The position numbers were made by a program, and so were the translations under genes. From Gallionellaceae bacterium (GTDB lineage Bacteria; Pseudomonadota; Gammaproteobacteria; Burkholderiales; Thiobacillaceae): a stretch of 64,000 nucleotides of DNA. The stretch is from contig JAQTLN010000018.1 of the NCBI GenBank assembly GCA_028714875.1, forward strand, positions 39,224 through 103,223. Direction: 5' to 3'. The notes beneath the pieces are model-generated. The model saw nothing but the letters and a program-made list of their open reading frames with translations. It did not search any database and was not told where the DNA came from. The number at the start of each line of letters is the position of its first letter. Positions within the stretch are counted from its first letter, which is position 1. Shown here one piece after another: positions 27,067 through 35,253 of the stretch.

Positions 27067-28954
27067 CGGTGCCCTCCGTTGACTCGGTCGCTACGGTGTA
27101 ACGCTGATTCGGGTGGTTTTCCATCTCCGGGATGGTGTAGCCCAGCAGGCCCTCCGTCACCATGGGGCTCAGAATCTCGCGCACCAGGTGTTTGTGGTCC
27201 CGCCCGCCAAGCAATTCGGCCATCTCCCGCGCACTGAGGGCCTGCCAGCGGCAGAGGTCGTGGATCAGCGCCCGCAAAGTCTCGCGGCGTGGCTTGGTGC
27301 CTGAGCTGGGAATCCGCGCGCGGAGCTCGGCCGGCAGCCTCTGCGCAAGCTGGTGTGCATTCGCAATGAGCTGGTGTGTATTTGTGACAGGCTGGTGTGT
27401 ATCCGGTGCGTGGTGGTGCGTATTCCGCTCCGGTTCGGCGTCGGGCATGACCGGCGATTGCGAGACGAATGCCGTGCCGGGCACATAGTAGGTGCGGCTA
27501 CCGGCGCCTTTCATTTCCAGGAGTTCCAGGTCGCGCAAGCGGCGCAGGTGGCCGGAGGCGTTCAGGGTGTCGGTGCGGTTGATGGCCCGATAGGCGGCGT
27601 TGTCGATGGCGCCCAGTTCCCGGACGAAGACCAGGGCGCGGGACTCCTCGTCGCTGATGGGCTCAATGGTGAGCTGACGCAGCCAGGCCAGGTCGTCCGG
27701 CCCCAGGAAGTGATGGAACAGGAAGGTGGCGACAAACTGGTCGGGGCGGCGGGAGGATTCGAAGGTGGGGGGCAGCAGGTCGTGGGCGAGCATCAGTTCG
27801 CGCATGGCGCGGATGCCGCTGCCCTTGGTCTCGGCGATGTTCACTTCGTGCAGAACGGCGGCGATGCGCGGGTTGCGGGTTTCCGAGCCGGGTTCGCCCA
27901 GTTGTTCTTCCGCCTTGATGGAGTGGCCGGGGTTGCGGATTTCCAGACGGTTGGCGTAGCGGATGATCTGGATGGCGCCGTGGATGCGGTAGCTGCGGTG
28001 CATGACGGCGTTGACGATGGCCTCGCGGATGACCCGCAGCGGCAGGGTGGGTTCGTCCTCCCGCGCCAATGCGCCTTCAGGGAGGGAGAAGGACTGGATC
28101 AGTTCGTCGCGCACGGTGTTGGTGGCGCGACGGATGGCGGTGAACAACGGGGCGCGAATTTCCAGGGTGTCGAAGCGGTGATCGGGGTTCTCGACCCATT
28201 GCCGGCCGGGCACCCGGATGTAGTCGATGCGCATCATGGGGAAACAACGGCGCAGCGCCATGACGCTTCCGAACAGTACGATGCCGGCGACCGTGGGCTT
28301 GAACTGGCCGTTATCGCGCTTGGCGCAACCCAGGGAGCGCAGCAGGTCATCGTTGGACCAGGCGAGTTCTTCCGCATCGGGATTGATGGCGCGGCGCTGC
28401 TGACGGTAGTCGTCGATGGCGGCGGGGTCGATGTCGTCCATGTCGGCATCGGGGAGCAGGGCGGCGTCGAAGGTATCGACCTGGTGGCCGGCATAGAGGG
28501 CAACCAGATCGTCTTCCGTTCCCTCCTGGTCCGTGGGGCCGATGCGCCGGTAAGCGCCGCGCGGCAGGCCCAGGTTCTGGAGGTAGATGGGTTTCTCGGT
28601 CGGCGCCGCCTCGGGGACGTAGACGACGATGACCGTCTTGTCATTCAGTTCTTCCACCGAGACGCGAGGACGAATCGGTCGATTGAAGACGCTGGCGCAC
28701 TGGCTGGCGAGGTCCGACTGAAGCTTGTCCGGGTTGTCGATGCCTTCGATCTTGTAAGCGTTGGTGAACAGGTCTTGCGGATCGCGGGCCACGCCCAGAA
28801 GCAGATAGCCGCCGCCCAGGCCGGGTTCGGTGGCAAACGCGCAGACCGTTTCCATGACGGAACGATCTATCTGGCGGGCTTGCTTGGCCTCGATGCGATG
28901 GGATTCGTCCAGAGCGGAAAGCTCCTGAAGCAGGTCTTCGGCGGTGCGCATCAT
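27059..28954 (-). CDS. AlbA_2/Schlafen-type ATP-binding protein in RM operon
   Basis: A 631-residue protein. Residues 1-150 match the AlbA_2 (Schlafen-like) domain: ESHRIEAKQ, GGGYLLLGV and YRRIGPTDQ. A later block, LRVIREAIVNAVMHRSY with ANRLEIRNPG and ETKGSGIRAM, is the HATPase-like C-terminal module of this family, often annotated as a putative transcriptional regulator or RecG-like helicase. A low-complexity stretch of 7-residue repeats (THQLIAN-like) precedes a C-terminal winged-helix-like tail. Proteins of this kind often sit inside type I RM operons and may regulate or assist restriction; the role is unproven. The start codon overlaps the stop of a vestigial hsdM tail (ATGA). Confidence 0.82.
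   Translation of the reverse strand: MMRTAEDLLQELSALDESHRIEAKQARQIDRSVMETVCAFATEPGLGGGYLLLGVARDPQDLFTNAYKIEGIDNPDKLQSDLASQCASVFNRPIRPRVSVEELNDKTVIVVYVPEAAPTEKPIYLQNLGLPRGAYRRIGPTDQEGTEDDLVALYAGHQVDTFDAALLPDADMDDIDPAAIDDYRQQRRAINPDAEELAWSNDDLLRSLGCAKRDNGQFKPTVAGIVLFGSVMALRRCFPMMRIDYIRVPGRQWVENPDHRFDTLEIRAPLFTAIRRATNTVRDELIQSFSLPEGALAREDEPTLPLRVIREAIVNAVMHRSYRIHGAIQIIRYANRLEIRNPGHSIKAEEQLGEPGSETRNPRIAAVLHEVNIAETKGSGIRAMRELMLAHDLLPPTFESSRRPDQFVATFLFHHFLGPDDLAWLRQLTIEPISDEESRALVFVRELGAIDNAAYRAINRTDTLNASGHLRRLRDLELLEMKGAGSRTYYVPGTAFVSQSPVMPDAEPERNTHHHAPDTHQPVTNTHQLIANAHQLAQRLPAELRARIPSSGTKPRRETLRALIHDLCRWQALSAREMAELLGGRDHKHLVREILSPMVTEGLLGYTIPEMENHPNQRYTVATESTEGTGE
27350..27433. repeat. 21-bp coding repeat, four copies
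   Basis: Copies beginning CTGGTGTG (or the diverged GTGGTGCG) start at 27350, 27371, 27392 and 27413, 21 bp apart. On the minus strand they encode heptads of the THQLIAN/THQPVTN/THHHAPD type in a linker of the AlbA_2 protein. Confidence 0.8.
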
Positions 28955-29070
28955 GGTTGCGGCTCCTCCTCGGTCAGGCGATCAAGCGTTTCCACCAGGG
29001 CATCCATCCGCCACGGCTTGGGTGACCGGGAGGGGCTGGTTTTACTTACCAAGGTTGCATGCTCCTGCGC
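28951..29070 (-). pseudogene. Vestigial hsdM 3' end
   Basis: An open frame of about 39 codons with no start of its own. Its end, WRMDALVETLDRLTEEEPQP, closely matches the C-terminus of the intact HsdM downstream at 30638 (WRQMDTLVETLDGLDA). Its TGA (28953-28951) overlaps the AlbA_2 ATG in an ATGA arrangement, as expected of an original hsdM followed by AlbA_2. Upstream the frame dissolves into SKTSPSRSPKP-like sequence and a stop at 29071. It looks like the remnant left when a toxin-antitoxin module and a second hsdM 3' end became established. Confidence 0.75.
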
Positions 29071-29142
29071 TCAGGTTGCATGTTCAGCTTGCAACCTTTC
29101 GCCCAATTGCGCCCTGTTGCGGGTCTGGGCGGGAGGGACATG

Positions 29143-30252
29143 TCAGGCGGTCTCCACGAAGCGGAAGCTGTCGCGCAGGTCGTTCATCCATGAGGGGTCG
29201 ATCAACCCGTCATGCTGGAGCCGTCCCACCACGATGCCGGGGTGTATGCCGAGTTCCTGGGCAAAGGCCCGGACCTTGGCCTTGGAGTTGAGGTTCGCCA
29301 GGGCATTCACGTAGCCCGGTGGTATCAGGAAATCTCCGGCCCAGTCATTGGCTTCTCGCTCTTCCTCAGAGGGATGGGCGGGCCGGCTGGGGTCGTCCAG
29401 AAAGACCGATCTTTTCTCTTTGGCATGAAGCAGCACATGGGCCGCTTCATGGAACAGGGTGAACCAGAATTTGTCGTTGGTCTTGCCGTACAGGGATAGC
29501 TGGATCAGCGGGCGGTGCGGGTTGAGCCAGCGGGCGACGCCACTGACATGGGCCTTGGGGATGGCGGGCAGAATGACGAAGGCGACGCCTGCCTTGTGAA
29601 ACAGCTCGCGCAGTCGGGGCTGGAAGTCTTCGGGGGCCTGCACCGTCAGGGCGCGGATTTCCTGGAGGGCTTCTTCGAATCTGCCTCGGTCGTATTTCGG
29701 GCCGTCCAGTTTTTCCGCGACTTGCTCTCCCATGCGCAGCCAGGCGGAAATGGCGCCGGTGTCGCTTTGTTCTTCCCGGCTGCGGCGGAACGATGCCTGC
29801 ATGCCACCGTAATGGGCACGCCATTCGTCCGGTGAGGCGACGCCGAAAAAGCGCAGGCAGTCTTCGACCAGTCCGAGCCTTGTCTTGGCATCCACCCGGC
29901 GTTTGGCGATGGCTCCGGCGGCCATCATTTCGCGCAGGGGGAGGGAGGTGAGCCAGTCCACCCAGCCGACGTATTTCTCCGTGGCTTCCAGCCGGGCGAG
30001 GCGTTCCCGATAGCGGGCCTCACGCGCCAGCCAGAATCCGACACTGCTGCCCAGCACCCGCTCCAGGCGCAGGGCTGCGTCTTCACTTAAGGGAACCTTG
30101 CCCTTGATGAGCTGGTTGATGTGCTTTGGGCTGAAGCCGAGCCGTTGGGCCAGCTCAGCCTGGGACCAGCCGCGCTCTTCGATGATGTCGAGAATGGTGT
30201 CGCCGGGGGGGGATACCCAGTCCGGCGTGAACGGGGCCGCCAAGTCAGTCAT
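29143..30252 (-). CDS. HigA-like antitoxin with ImmA/IrrE peptidase domain
   Basis: A 369-residue protein (ATG at 30252). Residues 15-75 form an XRE-type HTH (ILDIIEERGWSQAELAQRLG followed by SPKHINQLIKG). The C-terminal half is an ImmA/IrrE zinc metallopeptidase with LFHEAAHVLLH (HExxH at 268-272) and EREANDWAGDFLIP as the third-ligand region. Such HTH-peptidase fusions serve as antitoxins for HigB/RelE-like toxins. Its start overlaps the stop of the toxin gene by 8 bp, so it is translationally coupled. It probably binds the operator palindrome at 30601-30617. Confidence 0.9.
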   Translation of the reverse strand: MTDLAAPFTPDWVSPPGDTILDIIEERGWSQAELAQRLGFSPKHINQLIKGKVPLSEDAALRLERVLGSSVGFWLAREARYRERLARLEATEKYVGWVDWLTSLPLREMMAAGAIAKRRVDAKTRLGLVEDCLRFFGVASPDEWRAHYGGMQASFRRSREEQSDTGAISAWLRMGEQVAEKLDGPKYDRGRFEEALQEIRALTVQAPEDFQPRLRELFHKAGVAFVILPAIPKAHVSGVARWLNPHRPLIQLSLYGKTNDKFWFTLFHEAAHVLLHAKEKRSVFLDDPSRPAHPSEEEREANDWAGDFLIPPGYVNALANLNSKAKVRAFAQELGIHPGIVVGRLQHDGLIDPSWMNDLRDSFRFVETA

Positions 30253-30574
30253 GGTAGTCACCAATGTATTCAATGCTGATGATGGTTACGCGCGACCAGT
30301 CGATGGATTGGTCGTCCTTCACGGGGCAGGGGTCGTGCATGGGGGCGAAAACCAGACGCCAGCCACCGGCGAGATCCAAAGCAAACTGTCCATGCCGATC
30401 TCCTTTCAGGGGATGAGGATTGCCTGCGGTCAGGTCCGTTACCCGTGTTGCCGCTTCCAGATCATCCAGCCGGGTTCGCAGCTTGCGAGCGCTGGCTGCG
30501 CCCAGCTTTTTCTCGGCTACGGCCCGCTTTTCGCAAAGCTCGCGAAGTTTTTTGTCTTTGAAATGAATGTCCAA
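30245..30574 (-). CDS. RelE/HigB-superfamily toxin
   Basis: A 109-residue protein with the killer-protein pattern: KDKKLRELCEKR, the basic helix AEKKLGAASARKLRTRLDDLE, then NPHPLKGDRHGQFALDLAGGWRLVF, ending in SIEYIGDYHD. HigB-type toxins are ribosome-dependent mRNA nucleases. The start used is TTG at 30574 (no in-frame ATG fits), with AAGGG eight bases upstream. It precedes its antitoxin, the usual order of higBA modules, and has its own promoter. Confidence 0.87.
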   Translation of the reverse strand: MDIHFKDKKLRELCEKRAVAEKKLGAASARKLRTRLDDLEAATRVTDLTAGNPHPLKGDRHGQFALDLAGGWRLVFAPMHDPCPVKDDQSIDWSRVTIISIEYIGDYHD

Positions 30575-30588
30575 AACATCGCCCTTGA

Positions 30589-30617
30589 ATTCTATTTGTC
30601 TTTACCTATCAGGTAAA
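30589..30617 (-). promoter_or_regulatory. Promoter and operator of the toxin-antitoxin module
   Basis: Reading leftward: -35 TTTACC (30617-30612), a 17-bp spacer, -10 TAGAAT (30594-30589). A perfect palindrome TTTACCT-ATC-AGGTAAA (30601-30617) covers the -35 box and part of the spacer, the expected site for autorepression by the HTH antitoxin. It lies between the hsdM stop and the toxin start. Confidence 0.75.
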
Positions 30618-30637
30618 TGTCTAAATGTTCGTTTCGG

Positions 30638-32197
30638 CTATTCCCGTTGTCCTGACGCAGCATCGAGGCCATCCAGGGTTTCCACCAGGGTATCCATCTG
30701 CCGCCAGAAGGTGCGGCCGTCACTTTGCCATTTCTCCCAGGTGGCGGCGAGGGTGGCGGGCGGTTCTCCCTCCGCCCCGGCGGTTCCCTCACCCCCAGCC
30801 CCTCTCCCGGGGGGAGAGGGGGGCCTTCTCTTGACATAGAGCGGGATGGAGAGGTTGGTGTTGTTGCCGGCGATCTGCTCCAGGGTGGCGATGCTGGCGA
30901 ATCCCGGTTCGGCGGCGAAAGTCTGGAACGCTTGCAGGATGCGCCGCTGGTGTTCGGGCTTGAGGAAGCTCTGGGCCCGTTCCCGCGTCACTTCGTTCAG
31001 CGCGTCGATGAACAGCACCTTGCCACGGCGCGCCGCCGCTTTGCGCCGGTTGCAGACGACGACACAGGATTCCATCGGCGAGTTGTAGAACAGGTTGGGA
31101 CCGAGGCCGATCACCGCTTCCACCCAGTCCAGCTCGACCATCCTGGCGCGCATGGTCTGCTCCTCGTTACGGAACAGCACGCCGTGCGGCCAGAGAACGG
31201 CACAACGCCCCTGCTCACTGAGACTGGCCAGGAGGTGCTGCTGGAAGGCGTAGTCGGCGCGGCCCTGGGGCGGGGTGCCGAGGAAGTTGCGGCCCCATTT
31301 GTCCTTTTCCCAGGCGGCGCGGTCCCACTGTTTGATGGAATACGGCGGGTTGGCCAGGATCACGTCGAACGTCCGCAGGCGGTCGCCTTCGATGTGCCGG
31401 GGGTCGGCCAGGGTGTCGCCACGAATGACCTGGAAGTCCTCCACACCATGCAGGAACAGGTTCATGCGGGCGATGCCGGAGGTGATGAGGTTGCGTTCCT
31501 GCCCGTAGAGCTTGAGGGTGCGGTATTCGCCGCCGCCGCGTTTCACCTCGGCCAGCGCCGAGATGAGCATGCCGCCGGTGCCGCAGGTGGGATCGTAGAT
31601 CGACTCGCCGGCCTGGGGGGCGAGCAGTTGTGTCATCAGGTGGACGACGGTGCGGTTGGTGTAGAACTCGGCGGCGGTGTGGCCGGAATCGTCGGCGAAT
31701 TTCTTGATGAGGAATTCGTAGGCGTTGCCAAGTTCGTCCTCGGGCACGTTGGCCACCGAGAGCGTCTGAGTGGAGAAGTGCTCGATCAGGTTCTTCAGGG
31801 TTTCGTCGGGCAGGCGCTCGCGGTTGGTCCAGGGCGCATCGCCGAAGATGCCGGCGAGCAGGTCGGGGTTGGCCACTTCCAGTTGGCGCAGGGCGGTCTG
31901 GATCGCCATGCCGACATTCTTCGGCACCTGGCGCACGTCGTTCCAGCGCGCGCCCTCGGGAATCTGGAAACGGTGGTTCTCGGCGAACTCGGCATAGGAG
32001 AGGTCGCCATCGGAATCCGCCAGCGCGGCCTGGTATTCCTCTTCCCAAATATCCGAAACGCGCTTGAAGAACAGCAGCGGAAAGATGAACTGCTTGTAGT
32101 CGCCGGCGTCGATGAGGCCGCGCAGCAGGACGGCGGCACCCCAGAGGTAGCTTTCGAGTTCTTGTTGGGTGATGCGGGGTTTGCGTGGATGGCTCAT
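30638..32197 (-). CDS. hsdM: Type I DNA methyltransferase subunit, downstream copy
   Basis: A 519-residue N6-adenine methyltransferase subunit from MSHPRKPRITQQEL. Seen: the N-terminal helical domain (FIFPLLFFKRVSDIW, EFYTNRTVVHLM), SAM-binding motif I DPTCGTGGM, and catalytic motif IV NPPYS. Residues 459-471 (SPPGRGAGGEG) are an in-frame copy of the GC-rich repeat unit near the C-terminus, 30-40 residues before the conserved-looking DTLVETLDGLD tail. Start and upstream hsdM stop overlap (ATGA). It is a paralogue, not a duplicate, of the upstream hsdM: the two differ widely outside the motifs. Confidence 0.93.
   Translation of the reverse strand: MSHPRKPRITQQELESYLWGAAVLLRGLIDAGDYKQFIFPLLFFKRVSDIWEEEYQAALADSDGDLSYAEFAENHRFQIPEGARWNDVRQVPKNVGMAIQTALRQLEVANPDLLAGIFGDAPWTNRERLPDETLKNLIEHFSTQTLSVANVPEDELGNAYEFLIKKFADDSGHTAAEFYTNRTVVHLMTQLLAPQAGESIYDPTCGTGGMLISALAEVKRGGGEYRTLKLYGQERNLITSGIARMNLFLHGVEDFQVIRGDTLADPRHIEGDRLRTFDVILANPPYSIKQWDRAAWEKDKWGRNFLGTPPQGRADYAFQQHLLASLSEQGRCAVLWPHGVLFRNEEQTMRARMVELDWVEAVIGLGPNLFYNSPMESCVVVCNRRKAAARRGKVLFIDALNEVTRERAQSFLKPEHQRRILQAFQTFAAEPGFASIATLEQIAGNNTNLSIPLYVKRRPPSPPGRGAGGEGTAGAEGEPPATLAATWEKWQSDGRTFWRQMDTLVETLDGLDAASGQRE
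30786..30821. repeat. GC-rich palindromic unit inside hsdM
   Basis: A 36-bp copy (CCCTCACC...CCCCTCTCCC-GG-GGGAGAGGGG) with a perfect hairpin core. It is translated in frame in the HsdM C-terminal linker. Same family as the hsdR units. Confidence 0.85.
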
Positions 32198-33692
32198 TGC
32201 AGCCACCCTCCCGCAACCATGACCTTGGCCAGCCGATCCTCGGCTTCCCGGCAACGAGTCAGCGCCTCCTTGAAGGCGGCGATGGCCTCGGGCAGCGGCG
32301 GGATGTCTTCCCGCAAGGGCGGCAGCACGTAGCGGGAGATGTTGAGGGTCCAGTCCTCGGCCTTGATCTCTTCGAGGCTGACGATGCGCACAGCATCCGG
32401 CACATCCTCGAACTTCTCGAACCAGCCCTGGATTTCCAGCGCGTGTTCCGGTTCCAGGTAGTTCTGCGCCCGGCCACGGCGGAATAGGCGCGAGGCGTCG
32501 GCGATCATGACCTTGTGGCGGCGTAGCGCCGGTTTCTTCTTGCGCAGCACCAGAATGCAGGCGGCCAGGCCGGTGCCGTAAAACAGGTTGGGCGCCAGGC
32601 CGATGACCGCTTCGACCAGATCCATTTCCAGCAATTTTTGGCGAATCGAACCCTCGGCGCCTTTGCGGAACAGGGCGCCCTGGGGTAGCACCACGGCCAT
32701 GCGTCCGCTGACATCGGCCATGGACTTGACCATGTGCTGCACCCAGGCGAAGTCGCCGGAACTGGAAGGCGGCAGGCCGGCGAAGTTGCGGCCGAAGGGG
32801 TCGTTGATCCACATCTCCTCACCCCATTTCTCCAGAGAGAACGGGGGGTTGGCGATGACGCAGTCGAACTGGGCGAGGCGGTCGACCTCGAAGAAGGCCG
32901 GGTTGCGCAGGGTGTCGCCACGCACAATCTGGAAGTCCTCGATGCCGTGCAGGAACAGGTTCATGCGGGCGATGGACGAGGTGGTGAGGTTCTTCTCCTG
33001 GCCGAACAGCTTGCCCCATAGCCGCTTCACGTCGCCGTGTTTGTCCTTCACATGCTGGACGGCGGCCAGCAGCATGCCGCCGGTGCCGCAGGCGGGGTCG
33101 TAGATGGTTTCGCCTTCGCGGGGGTCGAGCATCTCGGCCATCAGCCGCACCACGCTGCGCGGGGTATAGAACTCGCCGGCCTTCTTGTTGGTGGCGTCGG
33201 CGAACTTCTTGATCAGGTATTCGTAGGCGTCGCCCAGCAGGTCGGAGTTGATGTTCTGGTTGCCGAAGGACAGGCGCGAGGAGTGTTCGATCAAGTCCTT
33301 CAGCAGGGCATCGGAAAGCCGGTCCTTGTTGCTCCACTGGGCATCGCCGAACACGCCATAGAGGGTGTCCGGGTTGGCCTTCTCGATCTCGCGCATGGCG
33401 CGCTGGAGAGCGCTGCCGACGTTGCTGGCCACGGCGCGCACGTCGTTCCAGTGGCAATCCTCCGGAATCTGGAGCGGTGCGACTCGGGAAACCACGCCAG
33501 TGCTTCGTCGCCGGTCTCGTCGACGATGTCGTCGTACTCCTCGTCCCAGACATCGCAGATGCGTTTGAAGAACAGCAACGGAAAGATGTAGGTCTTGAAG
33601 TCGGCCGCATCCACCGGGCCGCGCAGGATGTTGGCGGATTCCCAGAGGTGGGATTCGAGGTGGTTGAGATTGACCGGCTGCCCTGTGCCCAT
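32194..33692 (-). pseudogene. hsdM: Second hsdM, frameshifted near its 5' end
   Basis: The frame opens with MGTGQPVNLNHLESHLWESA and FIFPLLFFKR-type helical residues (YIFPLLFFKRICDVWDEEY). It continues to about residue 72 (ALAWFPESHR), then the family homology jumps to another frame at IPEDCHWNDVRAVASNV. Comparison with the downstream paralogue (ENHRFQIPEG) shows one base missing around 33473-33475. The rest is intact, with DPACGTGGM (motif I) and NPPFS (motif IV). Translation could restart only at an internal codon. It is either a real inactivating -1 frameshift or a sequencing error. It is the first gene of the RM operon. Confidence 0.8.
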
Positions 33693-33886
33693 TTCGATTT
33701 GTTGTAGTGCCTGTGGATGTTGCCGCCGCAAAGCACGCGGTCGGCTCCTTGTTCCCCCTTTGGGAAAAAAGGGAAACCTCGCCTGCCCGCGTCACTGGCT
33801 AACGCGCACAGCACCAAAAAAAGACCGGAAGCCTAATGTAGGTGGGCTTGTCGGTCGTTTTCGGACTGCTTGGGATGTGTGTCTGG

Positions 33887-33970
33887 TGCCGGGAGGGGGA
33901 CTCGAACCCCCACGTTGTTTCCAACGGCGGATTTTGAATCCGCTGCGTCTACCGATTCCGCCATCCCGGC
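33887..33970 (-). tRNA. tRNA-Leu (anticodon CAA)
   Basis: 84 nt. The acceptor stem GCCGGGA pairs with TCCCGGC. The anticodon loop TTCAAAA between GCGGA and TCCGC gives CAA. A long variable arm (CGTTGGAAACAACG) marks a class II Leu tRNA, and the T arm GGGGG-TTCGAGT-CCCCC is perfect. The CCA end is not encoded. It sits at the edge of the RM island, a typical insertion neighbourhood, though no attachment-site repeat was found. Confidence 0.97.
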
Positions 33971-34029
33971 TGGGTGGGGCGGCGATTATGGCCGATACAG
34001 CGCGAGACGGGCAATGGAAAAACCACCCG

Positions 34030-34035
34030 TATAAT
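34030..34035 (+). promoter_or_regulatory. -10 element of queA
   Basis: A consensus TATAAT ends 10 bp before the queA ATG. A start site about six bases downstream would leave a leader of only a few nucleotides and no room for a Shine-Dalgarno site, so queA may be nearly leaderless. I see no convincing -35 box. Confidence 0.5.
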
Positions 34036-34045
34036 CCGCGCCCTC

Positions 34046-35077
34046 ATGAAAACCATAGACTTCGATTACTCCCTGCCGGACGAACTGATCGCCCGGCATC
34101 CTCTGGCCGAACGTGGCGCCAGCCGTCTTTTGCATGTGGATGGCGCGAACGCGCGTTTCACGGACAGGCTGTTCAACGAACTGCCCTCCTTTTTCGGTCC
34201 CGGCGATCTGCTGGTGTTCAACGATACCCGCGTCATCAAGGCGCGCCTGCATGGTCAGAAAGACAGCGGCGGCAAGGTGGAGGCGTTGGTGGAGCGCATC
34301 GTCAGCGACCATGAAGTCCTGATGTTCCTGCGCGCCAGCAAGTCGCCCAAGACCGGCAGCGTGTTGCTGTTCGCCGGGTCCATCCAGGCTTTGGTGCTGG
34401 GGCGCGAGGGGGAGTTGTTCCGTTTGGCGTTCGACCCCGCGCGCACCGTGCTGGAATGGCTGGAGCACTACGGCGAGATTCCGCTGCCGCCGTATCTGCA
34501 CCGGCCGGCGGAAGCCGACGACGATGAACGTTATCAGACCGTGTATGCGCGCGATCCCGGCGCCGTCGCGGCGCCGACCGCCGGCCTGCATTTCGACGAG
34601 GCGATGCTGGAACGTCTGCGCGAGGTGGGGGTGAACAGCGCCTTCGTGACCCTGCACGTCGGCGCCGGCACGTTTCAGCCGGTGCGCGCGGATGATCTGG
34701 CGGATCACCAGATGCACAGCGAACGCTATGCCATTCCCGAGGCGACCGTGGCGGCCGTGGCGGCGGCGCGCGCGGCCGGCGGGCGGGTCGGCGCGGTCGG
34801 CACCACCAGCCTGCGCGCCCTGGAATCCGCCGCGCGCGACGGGGTTCTGCGCGCGGGGAGCGGTGAAACCGATCTGTTCATTACCCCCGGTTATCGCTTC
34901 AACGTGGTGGATCGCCTGGTTACCAACTTCCATTTGCCACGCTCTACCCTGCTGATGCTGGTTTCCGCCTTCGGTGGAATGGATCTGTTGTTGCGCGCCT
35001 ACGCGCACGCCGTTGACCAGCGCTATCGCTTCTTCAGCTACGGCGATGCGATGTTGATCGAGAAGCAGCCGGGGTAG
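34046..35077 (+). CDS. queA: tRNA preQ1 ribosyltransferase-isomerase
   Basis: A 343-residue enzyme that adds the ribosyl moiety of S-adenosylmethionine to 7-aminomethyl-7-deazaguanine in tRNA to form epoxyqueuosine. Seen: the N-terminal [54 protein letters not shown] and the C-terminal [17 protein letters not shown] with YGDAMLI. The start [11 protein letters not shown] follows a -10 TATAAT very closely. tgt, acting one step earlier in queuosine synthesis, lies 5 kb away on the same strand. Confidence 0.97.
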   Translation: MKTIDFDYSLPDELIARHPLAERGASRLLHVDGANARFTDRLFNELPSFFGPGDLLVFNDTRVIKARLHGQKDSGGKVEALVERIVSDHEVLMFLRASKSPKTGSVLLFAGSIQALVLGREGELFRLAFDPARTVLEWLEHYGEIPLPPYLHRPAEADDDERYQTVYARDPGAVAAPTAGLHFDEAMLERLREVGVNSAFVTLHVGAGTFQPVRADDLADHQMHSERYAIPEATVAAVAAARAAGGRVGAVGTTSLRALESAARDGVLRAGSGETDLFITPGYRFNVVDRLVTNFHLPRSTLLMLVSAFGGMDLLLRAYAHAVDQRYRFFSYGDAMLIEKQPG

Positions 35078-35108
35078 CAGCCTGTCGTCATAAATCGGCT
35101 GGATTGTT

Positions 35109-35187
35109 TGTGGGATGCGGTGAGCGCGGCGAACCGCATCAAGTACGGGCGCATTGCCTGGCGCGGTTCGCCGCGCTCACCACACCC
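35109..35187. repeat. Palindromic repeat, family B copy 1
   Basis: The arms TGGGATGCGGTGAGCGCGGC and GCGCGGTTCGCCGCGCTCAC (with CACACCC) form an imperfect inverted repeat, with GAACCGCATC on the inner left. It is related to the element at 61066-61135. It lies between queA and the next gene and may act as a transcription end. Confidence 0.75.
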
Positions 35188-35253
35188 TTCGTCCGCTTGG
35201 GGGACGTTTGTGTCCTCGCGTTTCACACATGACTGACACTGGCAGTCTGTCAG

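Noticed and set aside
29041..29100. Repeated GGTTGCA motifs around 29053-29096 as an antitoxin operator
   Set aside because: They lie downstream of the antitoxin gene, and a much better palindrome overlapping a promoter exists at 30601-30617.
33750..33780. Possible terminator or IS end near CCCCCTTTGGGAAAAAAGGG
   Set aside because: The stem is short and irregular and no transposase is adjacent; not enough to call.
33693..33886. Attachment site of an integrated island next to tRNA-Leu
   Set aside because: No integrase gene and no repeat of the tRNA 3' end were found at the other side of the RM island.
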